Part shown: positions 9,813-21,700 of the stretch, in pieces
Position numbering within the stretch: the first letter of the stretch is position 1
Layout of the letters: each line of letters begins with the position of its first letter
Assembly: GCF_028389875.1 (NCBI RefSeq)
Contig: NC_084664.1
Coordinates: 115,947,966-116,011,965, forward strand
DNA: 64,000 nt
From: Rhea pennata
Taxonomy: Eukaryota > Chordata > Aves > Rheiformes > Rheidae
Direction: 5' to 3'
Notes under the pieces: generated by a model
What the model saw: only the letters and a program-made list of their open reading frames with translations
Databases searched by the model: none
What the model was told of the DNA's origin: nothing
Program-made: the position numbers and the translations under genes

Positions 9813-12800
9813 CCAAGTCTCAGAGCAATTATGGTGGCTGTTAACTAAAATGTTTTTGAAGTTCTAACAAGCAGTAATTGACTAGAGTGCATATAGTTGC
9901 TGAATGAAATTGAGTTTGATCCTATACTGAGTTCTGTAATTTTCCTAAAATTTGATGGACTTGCAGTTGTGCTAAAGCTAACATGCTTGTGCATCTTGTG
10001 TTGTGCAAGGAAGCATATATTCACCTGTTCTTCTATTTTCTTGCACATTATTTACCACAAAAAGTTATTAACATGTTCTCCAAGAGCTGACAGTTATCCC
10101 CCTGGTTAGTCTTGGTACAGGACACGTAAAATCTATCAGAATTTCTATTTTTTATTTTCTATGTAATTTTTGCAAATGAGATAACTGTTCAGTGATACTA
10201 AGAACGCAGTAAAGTTCTGATCTGTGTTGTGTTTCATTTTCTAAATGTTACAATGTTGTGCATTGCAAATTTGTTCTTCATAGGTAATATCACGTTATGT
10301 AATTCTATGTTATTATAGGCCAGTGCTGCTTTAGCGATAAAATTGCTCTCTTCTAGTGAATCTTACCACATAGCAAGTAATAGCCTTTATGACTCCTTAA
10401 TATATTTTTAAAGGTTAAATGTTAGTTTAAAAAAAAACCCTGCTACTTCAGTGTCCCATTGAGAACATACTTTTGCTCTATAGATAAACTTTTAATACTG
10501 TAAATCCTTTTTTCAGAGGCGTTTTAGCCATGCCTGTTTCATATTACTGTAAATTTTCAGCAACCTATTCCTTCTGCACGTCCTCATTCTTCCCTTCTCT
10601 TTCCCTCTGTTTACTTAGTTTTTACTTAGTTTTCTCATCTTTATTCCTCACTTAAAACCCAACTTGTGAGGTGTATGTTCTTCCCTGACATTCCCAGCTC
10701 ATCAGATCACTTCTATGGCTTCCTGATATAGCTTTGGGTTCTCCATCTCAGCAGGAATTGCAGGTATGGCTCCTCTGTGTAGGCTTTCTGCTGCTTGGAG
10801 TTATATGTCTCACTTTATGGCTAAGCTCTAAGTTCAGTAAACCCTCCTGTTATTAGTAGCTCAATATGGTCAAGCAAGCTTTATAGTTTAGAATAACGTA
10901 AACGTATATGCCCAATTCTTTTGTGGTGCTCTCTTGTTTAAATATTTTGTAAGACTTTAAAGCTGCAATGTATTGTACATCATGGAACAAAGAATTTAAC
11001 TTACATAAAAGTGATGTTGGGTTTGACATCTGTCAGTCCTAATGTCCAAAAGAAAAATGCACTTCCATAAAAGATTAGTCAGCACAGGAAAAAAGGCAGA
11101 TTGTGACACCAACTATAAATTTGAAAAAATCTACTTCCAGTCACAAACTCAATGTAGAGGCACAGTTACTAAGAATATTAAGCAAATGTTCAGTTATGAT
11201 TTTACTTGGTTATTTTCATTAATAAATAAATTCAGATTTGCCATTGTATTCCTATTACTTGATCTTTCTGGTTATATCTTCTATCTCTTTATTTTCAACC
11301 TGCTCATTCTGTCTCCCTATCTTTTTTTTTTTAATATGTATGAAATTTTCTATTCTCTGATTTTTACTATCCTTATCTGAAGTATCTAATTTCTTTCAGC
11401 ATCTGTTCCTGAAGATCTCATGTTCTTTGTTAGTGTTTAACATATTTCATGGTAAGCCTAGTTAAAATCTTTTCATTTTCCTCATTAAAATGAACTATTT
11501 TAAATAATGGGATTGAATCTTCACATGTATTTCTTCCCTTCATACTACACTTACATGCATAAGTTAATTCTGCAGTGATGCCAAGTGTCTGTCATTTAAG
11601 AAGAGCTTAAGGCAAATATTGTTTTTGATTCCAGCTAATCTGCTGTTTGTATTTAACTGATGATTTATCAATCAGAGAGAAAAGAAAACTTTTGTAAAAA
11701 GGATCACTGACAGATTAAAACCCCTGGAGCATATTAGATGGATTTCATAGGATTGTGGGAAGCTAAAACAGTGTTTTGGATGTGAAACTGTCTTAAGATT
11801 CAAGAACTTTATAAAAGTCTGTCTTTGAAAGAGTTAAGGCCTGCTGCCTGGGCAGGAGTTTTGGAGGGAGTAGGAGTTGCTTTACATTTTAAATACCCCA
11901 TTTGAAAGTTTAGTGTAGCAGAGACTGATTCAGTGTGCTGTAGACGTCTTAGCTGTTGGAAAGAGGCTGTGCAGACCAACTACTGGCTGCATATAATCCA
12001 AAATCTGAACCATTGTTTACAGTAATGCTTTACTATGCCTGAAGCTAAAGGAGATACTTCTAGGTGAATATCAAATTAGTCCATTCATGGGTTACTTGTA
12101 ATAGTAAAGCAGGTCAATTCACCAAGCCTGGACATTCTTTGAATGCGTAACTAGATGTTTTTTCATCTGACTGAAAAATAATTACCATATTCATCAGTAT
12201 CTCCTGGACAAAGTCTTGGAAAAATGTGTAGACAAGAATGATGACTTAATGAAAAGTTTTTCAAGTGATGAGTTTTTGGTGGTAGCAGTTACCCAAGAAA
12301 AGAGGATAAAATACTCAAGGTAGCAACAAAAGTAATTTCCCTTACGTTTGTTATAAACCTTTCAGTTACTAAAACAAAAATAGCTTTAAAATTCCAGATT
12401 CTGTCTTCCTTCCAATTCAAACTAAGTTTTAATATTTCTCTTAACTTAGGTAATGAAGACTGGTACAGGTAATTAAATAGTCCTCTGTTGTAGCACATTC
12501 TTCCAGTGTGGAGAAACAACTCCTTTTATTTCCTGCACAGTTTAATGGAATGATAGATATATCTGCTTTGCTTGGAGAGTATAGTTTTGGCGCTCTTAGA
12601 CCATTTTTAAAGATGTGTGTATTTTTAAATCTTCTGGGCTTTCTTCATCATGGCCTTTTTTTCTCTTTACTATCATTGGGTTATATCTTTTCCTGTGTTG
12701 TCTTTCATATCATTTCCTCTTCTATTTTTGCACTATATTTATCTCTCACTATGCTGTATTCTCTACTTCCTCTTTTCATACTCTCCTATTAATCCCAGTT

Positions 12801-14659
12801 TAACTATATACTCTTCTGTCTGCTGCACTTGTGTCTGTCTTTTCCAGATATGCTTTCACTCCTTAACATTCGCACATGAGTCTTGAAGATTCCTGTGGAG
12901 GTTGAGTGGCCCCAAGAAAAGAAATCTCGATCTTATGGGATAAACCAGTTCTGTTCTTCCCTGAAGTTCCAGAAAAACAGAAATTATGTTGTGGACTGCA
13001 TACCTTCCTTTGCATCCTACTCTGTCTGTTATCAGTGCTGTTCTTTGTTTGATGGAATTCAGTTTTTCCTTATTCTGTTCTCTGAACATCCTTTGGCATG
13101 AGGGTGGTATCTTACTATCTGGTTGTCACCTTACACACATAACATAGATTCATATGCAGAACAACAACTGATTAATTTGCTCAGACTTGGCAAAGCTGTA
13201 ACAGGTATAGAGACCGCCTACCTCTTGTGTCACCCCATTGCCGCCTCTTCCACAGTCTTTCTAGTCTGTTCTTAACATGGTGAAACTGTAACCACTGCTG
13301 CTGGCTCTTTAGGATTTTGGATGGAGTTCGTTAGGAAATGGTAAGAGAATGCATGATGCAGAGAAATGAAAGCTATGATGATGAGGGAGTAGGGATGCCA
13401 TAAGAGAGAGGGAGAGCAAATACCTTGTTTGGCTCCTAAAACAGTTTTTGATTTCTTAGATATAGGCTTTTGCACCATTGTCTGTCTTACCTGGTGCATT
13501 GCAAATGAAGGTATTTTTCATTTTACTTTTCATTTTCATTTTACACAGCACTTCATGCAATCTGTTACAGCTTCAAGTGTAACCATAGTGATGAAAGTAT
13601 GGTAGAATAAACTTTGCATGTTTGTAAAAGATCAAGGCACTTAGCTAGTCCATGCCATTTGTCTCCAGGTTAGTTGTTACTGTACAAGTTAAATTTCGGT
13701 AGGTACAGTTACCTGTGTTGTGATCACATTAGAAATTAAGTGCTTATGGCCATGTGCTTTTTTCTCACATGATTTCTCTTCAGTACCTGCCTCACCTGCT
13801 GCTGACAGTATTTTAAAGCAGAAATACTGTGAAATTGAGCAAAGCTGCAAATGAAAATTGTCAAAAAGAGGAGTGTTTCTTTTCCTCCTGCGGTTTGACA
13901 AATCTCTGCATGGAACTATCCATCACTGCATGGAAAAGAGCTATATTATCTTACACATTCTGTTTACATTTTGCATGATTTTCACTGTATCTTCAAGTAC
14001 TGGAGTTTCTTGAATACATGTCTGTCTGAAAAGTATAGTTGCAAAGGATGCCCAATATAAGAGGAGTTATTTATTTATTTATTTTTGCAATGCACACACT
14101 TTATTGAATTTTGTGCTTTAGGTGCCACTATAATGAATTGCACACCAGACCTTCACTTTGTAGTCACTTATATTGTTTTTAAGTTGGGCAGATGACCAGT
14201 CCTCCTTAAGTCTGAGTAAAGATAAGTATGTGCATAAATTTCAGCTAATTGAAATTTAGCCCAGCCCTAGCTATGATGAATAAAAACCTCAAGATAGATT
14301 TATGCAAGGTCATATTGACACTCCTATCACACAAGCAAAGAAATTTCAGCTCTACTCTGGAAATTGTTTTAAAAACTGTTTGCCTTATTGATATCTGTAA
14401 CATGCTTGCTTTACAAGGCGAGGGAGGTTGTATTTCCCTCCTCGCTCCCGTTCACACAGCATTTCTTTAAGCCAAGCCTAGGATGTGAAGGTCAAACCAG
14501 ATGACTTTGTCTCACTCATCATTAAAAACGAGCAGTGCTTCAAGGACAGGCGACACGCTCAGCTCAAGGGAAGTGTTGCTGGTGACACTAGGCACAGCAT
14601 TATGCTTTCTAAAGCTCCCTTTCATTTTTCTTCTTTTTTTCCCCCCCCCCCGCTTGTAA
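9813..14659. other. intergenic region between PSMA8 remains and TAF4B
   Basis: About 4.8 kb of AT-rich DNA. I see no exon, RNA gene or full transposon. A (TTAT) short repeat lies at 14067-14086 and a T8-C11 junction at 14633-14651 just before the CpG island. Open frames of 70-112 codons here are low-complexity or chance. Confidence 0.55.
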
Positions 14660-14997
14660 CCTTACCGACACCTGGAGTCCCCGACGGTTTTCGGCGGGGC
14701 CGGCACAGGTGGCGGCGGCGCAGGTAGCAGCGCCCGAAGGTGCCGCGGGAGGAGCGAACTCCTACGGCTCTTCCAGCCTTGCTATGTCTAATGGGGTATC
14801 TGGAGCCTGAAAAACTGAAGTTTAGTACAACTCGCGCTCGGAGCGCCGACCACACGCGGTGGGGGGCGCGGCGAGGGGGGGGCACACCGGGGCCTGACGC
14901 AGCGCCCGCCCCGGCCGCTCCGCCCGCCGCTAACCTCTCCTCAGCGCCAGCGCCGCCCCCGCCCGCGCGCCGGCCCCGCGCCGCCTCGCGGCCCCAC

Positions 14998-15025
14998 CCA
15001 ATGGGGTTCGTCAGCCGCCGCCAAT
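14998..15025 (+). promoter_or_regulatory. paired CCAAT boxes (candidate NF-Y sites)
   Basis: Two CCAAT motifs on the + strand at 14998-15002 and 15021-15025 are spaced 23 bases start to start, the second within GCCGCCAATGGCGG. Paired CCAAT boxes about two to three helical turns apart are common in TATA-less promoters bound by NF-Y. They lie about 430-456 bases upstream of the TAF4B start codon, so transcription probably starts shortly downstream. This is inferred from motif and position only. Confidence 0.5.
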
Positions 15026-15220
15026 GGCGGGGCGGGGGGGCGCCGCGCGGCTCGGCGCCTGCGCCGCGGCTCCGCGTGGCGACATAAACATGGCAGGGGC
15101 GGCGGCGCGCGGCGGTGGGGGGCGCGCGCCGCGCGGGCTCTGAGCGCCGCGGGGCCGGGCGCCGCCGCAGTAGCGCGGTCCGCGGTGTGGGCACGCCCGC
15201 CGGGAGGGGCGGGCCCCGGA

Positions 15221-15240
15221 GGCGAGGCGAGGCGAGGCGA
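15221..15240 (+). repeat. (GGCGA)4 tandem repeat
   Basis: Four perfect copies of GGCGA lie in the TAF4B promoter or leader region. A pentanucleotide array like this may vary in length between individuals. Confidence 0.85.
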
Positions 15241-15263
15241 GGGCAGGCCGGGCCCGCCGGACC

Positions 15264-15269
15264 CACGTG
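15264..15269. promoter_or_regulatory. CACGTG E-box
   Basis: A palindromic CACGTG lies in the CpG island 185 bases upstream of the start codon, in or near the 5' leader. It is a possible bHLH-ZIP (USF/MYC-type) site; occupancy cannot be judged from sequence. Confidence 0.35.
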
Positions 15270-15300
15270 TGCGCGCCGAGGAGCCGGCAGCGGCGGCGGC

Positions 15301-15357
15301 ATGACCATGTGTTTTCGCGAGCGTGTCAGCAGCGGCGGCAGCCGGGGCAGCGCGTGA
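15301..15357 (+). other. upstream ORF of 18 codons in the TAF4B leader
   Basis: ATG at 15301 opens a short frame MTMCFRERVSSGGSRGSA ending at TGA 15355-15357. It ends before both the next upstream ORF and the main start. A further short ATG frame of 17 codons lies at 15090-15143, but it may be upstream of the transcription start. Relevance depends on the unmapped start site. Confidence 0.4.
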
Positions 15358-15379
15358 GCCTCTCCCGCCGCCCGCTGCT

Positions 15380-15457
15380 ATGCTGCGGGGCGCCGCGGGG
15401 CCCCTGGCGAAGCGGCAGCGCCCCTCGCCTCCCCCCGCCTCGCCTCCCCCTCCATGA
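15380..15457 (+). other. upstream ORF of 25 codons overlapping the TAF4B start (ATGA)
   Basis: ATG at 15380-15382 (purine at -3) opens a 25-codon frame starting MLRGAAGPLAKRQRP. Its TGA at 15455-15457 overlaps the presumed TAF4B ATG at 15454-15456 as ATGA, in a different frame. The main ATG has a weak context (T at -3, A at +4). The arrangement would let the upstream frame repress, or feed by re-initiation, synthesis of TAF4b. That is an inference; the sequence layout itself is certain. Confidence 0.55.
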
Positions 15458-15757
15458 GCGCCTCGGCGGCCGCCCCCCCGAGGCTGATGCCCGGCGTGCC
15501 CCCGGAGCAGGCGGCCGCCGCGCCCCCCGCCAGCGCCGCCGCCGCCGGGGCTGCGCCGCCCGCGGGACTCCTCGGCAGCGGCCCGGCGCCCGCCCGCGGC
15601 AGCGTCGCGGCCACGGCGCCCCGCGGCTCCGCGCCCGCTGCCCCGCCGCCGCGCGTGGTGGGCGGCGGGGTGCGGGCGGCGGCGCCGCCGCCGGTGGCTC
15701 CCAAGGGGCCGCCCACGGCCACCATCCAGTTACCGGCCAACTTCCAGCTCCCGCCAG
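15454..15757 (+). CDS. TAF4B: TAF4B exon 1 (residues 1-101)
   Basis: Starts MSASAAAPPRLMPGVPPEQA and ends TATIQLPANFQLPP plus the first base of a Gly codon; the donor is GTAAGC at 15758. It is extremely rich in Ala, Pro and Gly with very high G+C, as in TAF4-family N-termini. The start is chosen because it is the first ATG in this frame ahead of the conserved TATIQLPANFQLPPG segment; Met12 is a possible alternative. The Kozak context is weak. Confidence 0.88.
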
Positions 15758-18700
15758 GTAAGCGGGGCCGGGCCGGGGCGGGCGGGAAGCCCCTGGCGCG
15801 GCGGCGGCCGGCGCCCAACTTCGAGCCGCCGCTCGCGCCGGCCGTTGCGACCGTTGAGCCGGCGGGTTCCCCCCCCCCGCCCGCCGCGGCCGGCCCTTGC
15901 GGGCGAGCCGCCGCGTGCGCCCGGCGGCGCCCGCCCTGCGCGGGGCCCCGAGTTAGTCAGCGCTGCGCGGCGCCTTCTCTCGCGCGGGCTCCTGGGGGTT
16001 GCGATGAGGTCCCGTCCGAGGCCGAGCTTCGGCTGCCGGAGCGAGTCGGCGGACGGGTCCCCGGGACCCCCGCGGGGAGCGGCGGGGCTGGGGCCGCCGC
16101 CTGGGGCGGGCCGTCAGCTAGCGCGCTGGCGGAGAGCGGGGTGCGGAACGGGAAGCGCCTCGGCTTACCTGCCGGGAGGGTGAGTTGGGGCCGCTTTTCA
16201 AAGAGCCGACGCTCATTCAGGCTCTTTCCAAGTTCCTTGCGCTTACTGCTACCTTGTTTCCTCAGTCTCTTGTGAGATGAGCTATCGTTTGGCAACCGGT
16301 AAAACGACATGGGGTGGGGGGAGCAAAAAGTGAACAGGAGTCAGTCTGGCCGAAGTGGAAGTCCCTTCACTTCTTCGGTTTCTCTGTGCACCGTGAGAAG
16401 TAGCTCATGGCTATGTCAAATTGAGAAACTTGAGCTCAGCTCACACATCTGCTAAATATTTTGGGCAAGTTGCTTTTCTGCCTAAGACTTCTGTAAATTG
16501 GGATGTTTGTCTATTCTGCAGAGCACTAGTAACATGAATCAATTGGCATTTGAGATGCTTAATGTCTGGAAGTCTGTGGATTAGACAACTTTTGATTAGT
16601 TCCTGTGAACAACTAAGTGGCAAAGTTGCTTTATTTTTTTAACTTAAAAATGGTTGAGACTTGTATGGAACTCAGTTGAATGAATAATGTGATAAAGTGT
16701 AAATGTGTGTCTACCTTTTTTACACACTCTAAACAAGCTACTGCAGACGAATTCTTGTCGCTGTTATGACCAGACTAACATGAACTATTAGTGAAATAAT
16801 ATATTAATGTGCATAAGGACTGTGATGAAGATGTTGGGAATAGTATTACATGTTGCCCTTTGAAATGATTTTCTTTCAAAAAAGCCTGTGAAGGGAAATA
16901 AAGCATTTAGGGAGGCATCACATACTTATGCATGTGTTTCCTACAGAGGCAAAGAAAAGATTAATGTAGAAACTGTATAGTGATGATAAATGAGTATGAT
17001 TAAATACTTTGGATATTCACAGAGGATTACACAGATGTTCCTACTTGCACTTTCTCATAAGAGAAATAATATGCTATTAATTCTACACTTCCTGCTCTTC
17101 ACTGTTGGACTACATTTTAATAGTAAAAGAACAAAAAAGAGGCTTTGATTCTACTGGTCTCGGAATCATTATATTGAGACCCCCAAGATGCAATCATTTT
17201 ATTGCTGTGTTGCCATTTTTGCTATGATTATTTTCTGCCAAGACAGTTCCTTTGTTGGAACATCTGTCACAGTTACTTTCAGGTAGGATGTGGCTTGGAT
17301 GGATAGCAAATCTTGAAAATATGCACCAGGAGCACAGGGATTAATATATTTTTTTTCAGTTTTCTTGAACAAAATCAATAGCTGAATGTATGGTCTGGGT
17401 ATTTTCTCCCTTCTTTTAAGGAATTATGTGAAATTTAAAATAATTCTTAAAAGTTGTCTTTAATTGTTAAGTTTCTCTTTAGATTTCTCAGCACTCACAT
17501 GATACTATAATGTCTGAGTAGTCAGCAGTCAAAATCCTTGATTAGTCTAAATCTTTGCCAAGTTTCCACTGAGGTGAACTACTTTGAAAGTGTACTAGGT
17601 ACTTTATTATTTACCAGTAGAGGCTCCTGAATCTTTGGGTTCTCTATCTAATATTTTGGTGTTCTGAAATGTATTGATGTTAAATACCTCTTTCCATGAA
17701 GGTGAATGTTCATGCAAGTTACTTGTAGTTTGGAATCTTCTCTAAGGATGTATAAGGCTTTTACTTTTTACTACTTGTGGAAAGCTCCAGTTACTAAAAA
17801 TATAGGGTTTTTTGTTTTGTTGTTTGTTTTTACCCCTTACCAGCTTGGTTTGATTACATCAAGGTGTACTGTTGAGTGTAATCTGACTTGTACTGAGGCA
17901 GTAGGCAGATGTAAGAAAATTAGTGTTACACTTAAATTGCATCAGCTTGTTCTCCTTGCTCCTGGGAGAAGAAACAATGAAAGTGGACTTCGTATTGAAA
18001 GTTTAGAAGTGCCAGTATTATACAGCATTGTAAATTGAAAGTTACTGTAGGGATTTTCATACTTTGGAAGGAGCTCAGAAATTATCACATACTGAATGGA
18101 TGTGTGTTTCAGAGTAATTTGTTAATCATTTTAAGGACAATCTAAAAGTGCATTCTAGTTTGAGGAAGTGTTAATATTCTACCTATGTCTTCCGAATGAA
18201 TTAATTTTGTTGAATGATAAAAACCATTCAGGAAGCTGAAATGTAAGATGTATAGCATTTAAGCTACAAGAGTCAGTGTACATTAAAAAAAAAAAGGGTG
18301 CAATAAAAGACAAAGTTCTTAGGCTTGAGAAGTTCATATTTTGGATAAGTTGCAAAATCAAGTGATGCAGGATAAAATAAACAAGGAAGAGTGCACTTAC
18401 TCTAAAATCATGACATTCAACCCGTGGCATCTATGGAAGCTGTTAAGAAAAAAATGCCCACAGAAAGAAACTATGCTTCTTCCAACTCTGAAACCGAAGT
18501 ATTTGTGTGTGTGTGCGTGCGTGCATGCAAAAGAGACTGCACTGCTTTTCCTCTTGAGTATTCTTAGTGCTTGTAAACTTTTGCAAGCTTGATCAGGAGT
18601 TCCTCATGTACTTCTCTGGGGCTACCATTTGGGGAGGAAAGACTCACAAGTTATATTTGTTTGCCTCCTTTGTTTGAAAGCCAATGAGAGTTCTTGCGTA

Positions 18701-21700
18701 TCATGAATTTAAGGCATTCTTCTTCTTCCTTCTGTCTTCTTCTCACTCTTGCCCATGATAAAGCATGGCTAGGAGTTGGGAAAATAAGTGACTGATATTG
18801 GGGTATGACTTTATTTTTCTGAGCACAGATTATACCAAGTGCCAGATCTCCAAGTTACGCAAGGAATCTTTGTCAGTCACTGAGCTTTGCAAGTTCTCCA
18901 GTTCTAACAGAACCCAAACTTGCTCATTAGTAACAAGACTTTTTTATCTACTGCCCATGTTTTCCTCTACCAAATACAAATTTTATACTGCATAACTGGC
19001 AGTTAGACTAGTGTTGTATACTCGAGGCATTTCTCCTTTGCTGTCAGGATATCTGCTGTGCTAGCAGTTGTGAGGTTGGAGTCCCAGACTGCTTTTTGGC
19101 CAGCTGTGGTGGGTAATATGTGGTAGAATTCCAGTTGGGAACTGCATCCTTTGTGTGCCTTGAAGAGGACAGAGATTCTGCTTCAAAGCTTTGGCTGTGG
19201 CCTTTTGACCTTAAATACAACCGTCTCTCAGATTGGATGGCTTGGCTGCTCTGTTGAGGAACAAGAGGTTTTATAAGGTCTACTGAAGAGAGTGTTCCTT
19301 CTTTATTTCCCTCCCTCTAGTTAAAAAAAAAAAAAAAAAAAAAGACACCTTTGCAGAATTTCAGAAGAGTGTTTTTGGCAGGTTAGTCTGTGACATTGCC
19401 AAAGAGCAGACAAAGCTGACATGTGCAGTGCTTTCCAGTATTGCCAACGTATGCCTCTGTCCTGAGCTCTGGTGATCCAGTCTTTGGCCTGTGCTGATGC
19501 TCCTAAAACCGCAAATTTCTTGTTAAAAAGATGGACTGTGACACAAGACATTATACCCCTGGTTGACTTAAATTTACTGTTAGAAAAAATGGCTAGGTTG
19601 GGCTGTGCTGTTAACAGGAGAAAATAGTTGAAGGCTTGGAAAGGGATAATGGTGGAAGGGGAAAGAGTAGCAAGTTTTCTAGTGACATTTACTGTGTTGC
19701 TGTTTCACCTCCATCATGGCTGAGTAAGGCAAAAATTGTGTTTAAGTAATATGAAGACTTCTGAAGGGCTATGAGAAATTTTTGCAGCTCTCCTTTAGTG
19801 TCTTTGGTCATGATGCTATTTTATGCAGCTAGATAGAGAAGGAGCATAAAAATGATAGCCTTTTTCCTTATTCTCCTTGACTTTTCTTGAACTAAGTTCT
19901 TTGTCCCTTCTGCTTGTGTCATTGTTCATCTTTTGCTGTTCATGGCCTTCAAATACTGAAAGGCAAGAAGAATAACAGTGCTTTTATAGGCAGATGTTGA
20001 AGGGACAGTTACCAAACAGCTTGTCTTCTCTTCTGAAGGGACAATGAAATACAAAACTTGATGAGGTGCTAGAGATCCTTCATATATACCTTAGGGTCTG
20101 CTTACAGTAGTAGTGCCTGGAAAAACAACACCTGTGTTGTTGGTGCTGCTGCTACTGGTTACAGAAGCTGTTGTAGCAGCTGCCAGCCCTTTTTGCTGTG
20201 GCATCAGCTATGTCCGAGTATAACTGTTCATTTTATCCTTTCTGTTATTAACACCACTGAACTCAAACAAGTATGATATCAACAAAGAAAAGTTATTGTG
20301 AGGGGAAAAACAAACCCCAGTATGGATGGGTACCTGTGGGTTTGCTTTAGCTGGTGAGTAGAAGGACTTACTGAGGTCAATTAGCATGACATTGCTGGCA
20401 TTCATGCAACTGATTTTTAGTGGCTTGCTTGGTGTTGAGTGGTCTTTAACTTCTGTTTTCCCCAAACTGGCAGGTGTTGTCTGGAAGAGTGCTGACTGGC
20501 CTGGGTCTAAACTGTGATACTCATGAAAGAGTACTGCTGACTCTAGTGGCTGGAACCATGCCCTGACTCTGCCTTCATTTACGCTAGTAAGCTAGTGTAA
20601 ACCATGGCCTCTGGATACGGATTCCTTTGCATCTGACTTGGAGGGGAAATGGCAGCAGTTACAGGCTCTTCATTTCTATTTGCAGTTCAGTTGTCTTTAG
20701 TTGTATGTTTTGATTTGCCTCTGGCAAGTTTTCCACTGCCTATAGTTTAGCTAAGCTGATAGTGAATAACTGTTCGGAAAGCACAATTGTTTTTTCTGTT
20801 TATGGCAGATGGCCAGAGCCGGAATGGCAAAAGACAGTGCAACACAAACACCTGTGGGTGGGAAAAGGAAAGAACTAATGCAGGTATCCCAGAATTGCTC
20901 CTGGGTGATACAGAATTTGGTCTCTTCAGGTTTCTCATAAATTTATGGAGAAGTTAATCTGGGGAGATAATGGGTAAATATTGGCTTGCTGTCTTCTGCT
21001 TTTGAAATTGACTTAATACCTGTAAATACACAAAATACACTACTCTGAATTGGTTTGGTCTGTTGATTTGTTACTCCTAGGTGTAGAACTGCACGAGGAA
21101 TCTGATACTTTATATTTGCATCTGATCTTTCACTTTGGAATAAAGGGAAATGTTCACTTAAAAATACTTCTTAGTTTATATTTTCATTATATAGGAGGTG
21201 GCTATCCAAGTATTTTTTGCTTCATAAGTCAAGAAAATAGGGGCTTTGCTTCAAAATCTACAATTTCTGGATATTGATAATCGCTTGAGGTTTGAATATA
21301 ATCAGCTATAGGGTGACCAATAGGTGCTAAATGGGAGGGTAATACATGATTGCAACCTTTTATATCTCAATAACTTCTCCTATTTAGCAGGTTTATCAGA
21401 AAGAATTGTTTGCAAACTTCTCCCTCCACAGTGGGCAGCACCACTTGTCTACTCTTCTTTGGAAAAAAGTCAAAATTTTGGAAGATCTGAGGAACTGAGT
21501 CAAATTTAACAGACAGTGAATATGTGTCTTCCACTGTAACTAGTAGAAATTTCAGATGCTCCATAGGACTTGATTTTTCTTTCAGGGCTAAATAGATGTA
21601 TCTGGCAAAGCAGGACTTTCATATCCTTAAATGCACTACCATGTTGGAATTAACTTTATAACTTCTGCTAAGATTTAAATGATAATTTCTTGATTTCTTT

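Larger units (their letters stand above)
14660..16190. promoter_or_regulatory. CpG island covering TAF4B promoter, exon 1 and start of intron 1
   Basis: A sharp rise in G+C and CpG density begins near 14660 and fades near 16190, in an otherwise AT-rich window. It covers the proximal promoter, the whole 5' leader, coding exon 1 and about 430 bases of intron 1. No TATA box is obvious, which fits a dispersed-start CpG-island promoter. The long open frames on both strands here are composition artefacts. Confidence 0.9.

Noticed and set aside
11042-11380. 112-codon frame with a hydrophobic Phe/Leu/Ile-rich tail
   Set aside because: The tail comes from T-rich intergenic DNA; it is not a credible membrane protein.
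14622-15308. 228-codon antisense open frame in the CpG island, and overlapping sense frames at 14740-15087 and 15115-15357
   Set aside because: Arg/Pro/Ala/Gly-rich translation expected from very high G+C with few stops; no domain, and it overlaps the TAF4B promoter and leader.
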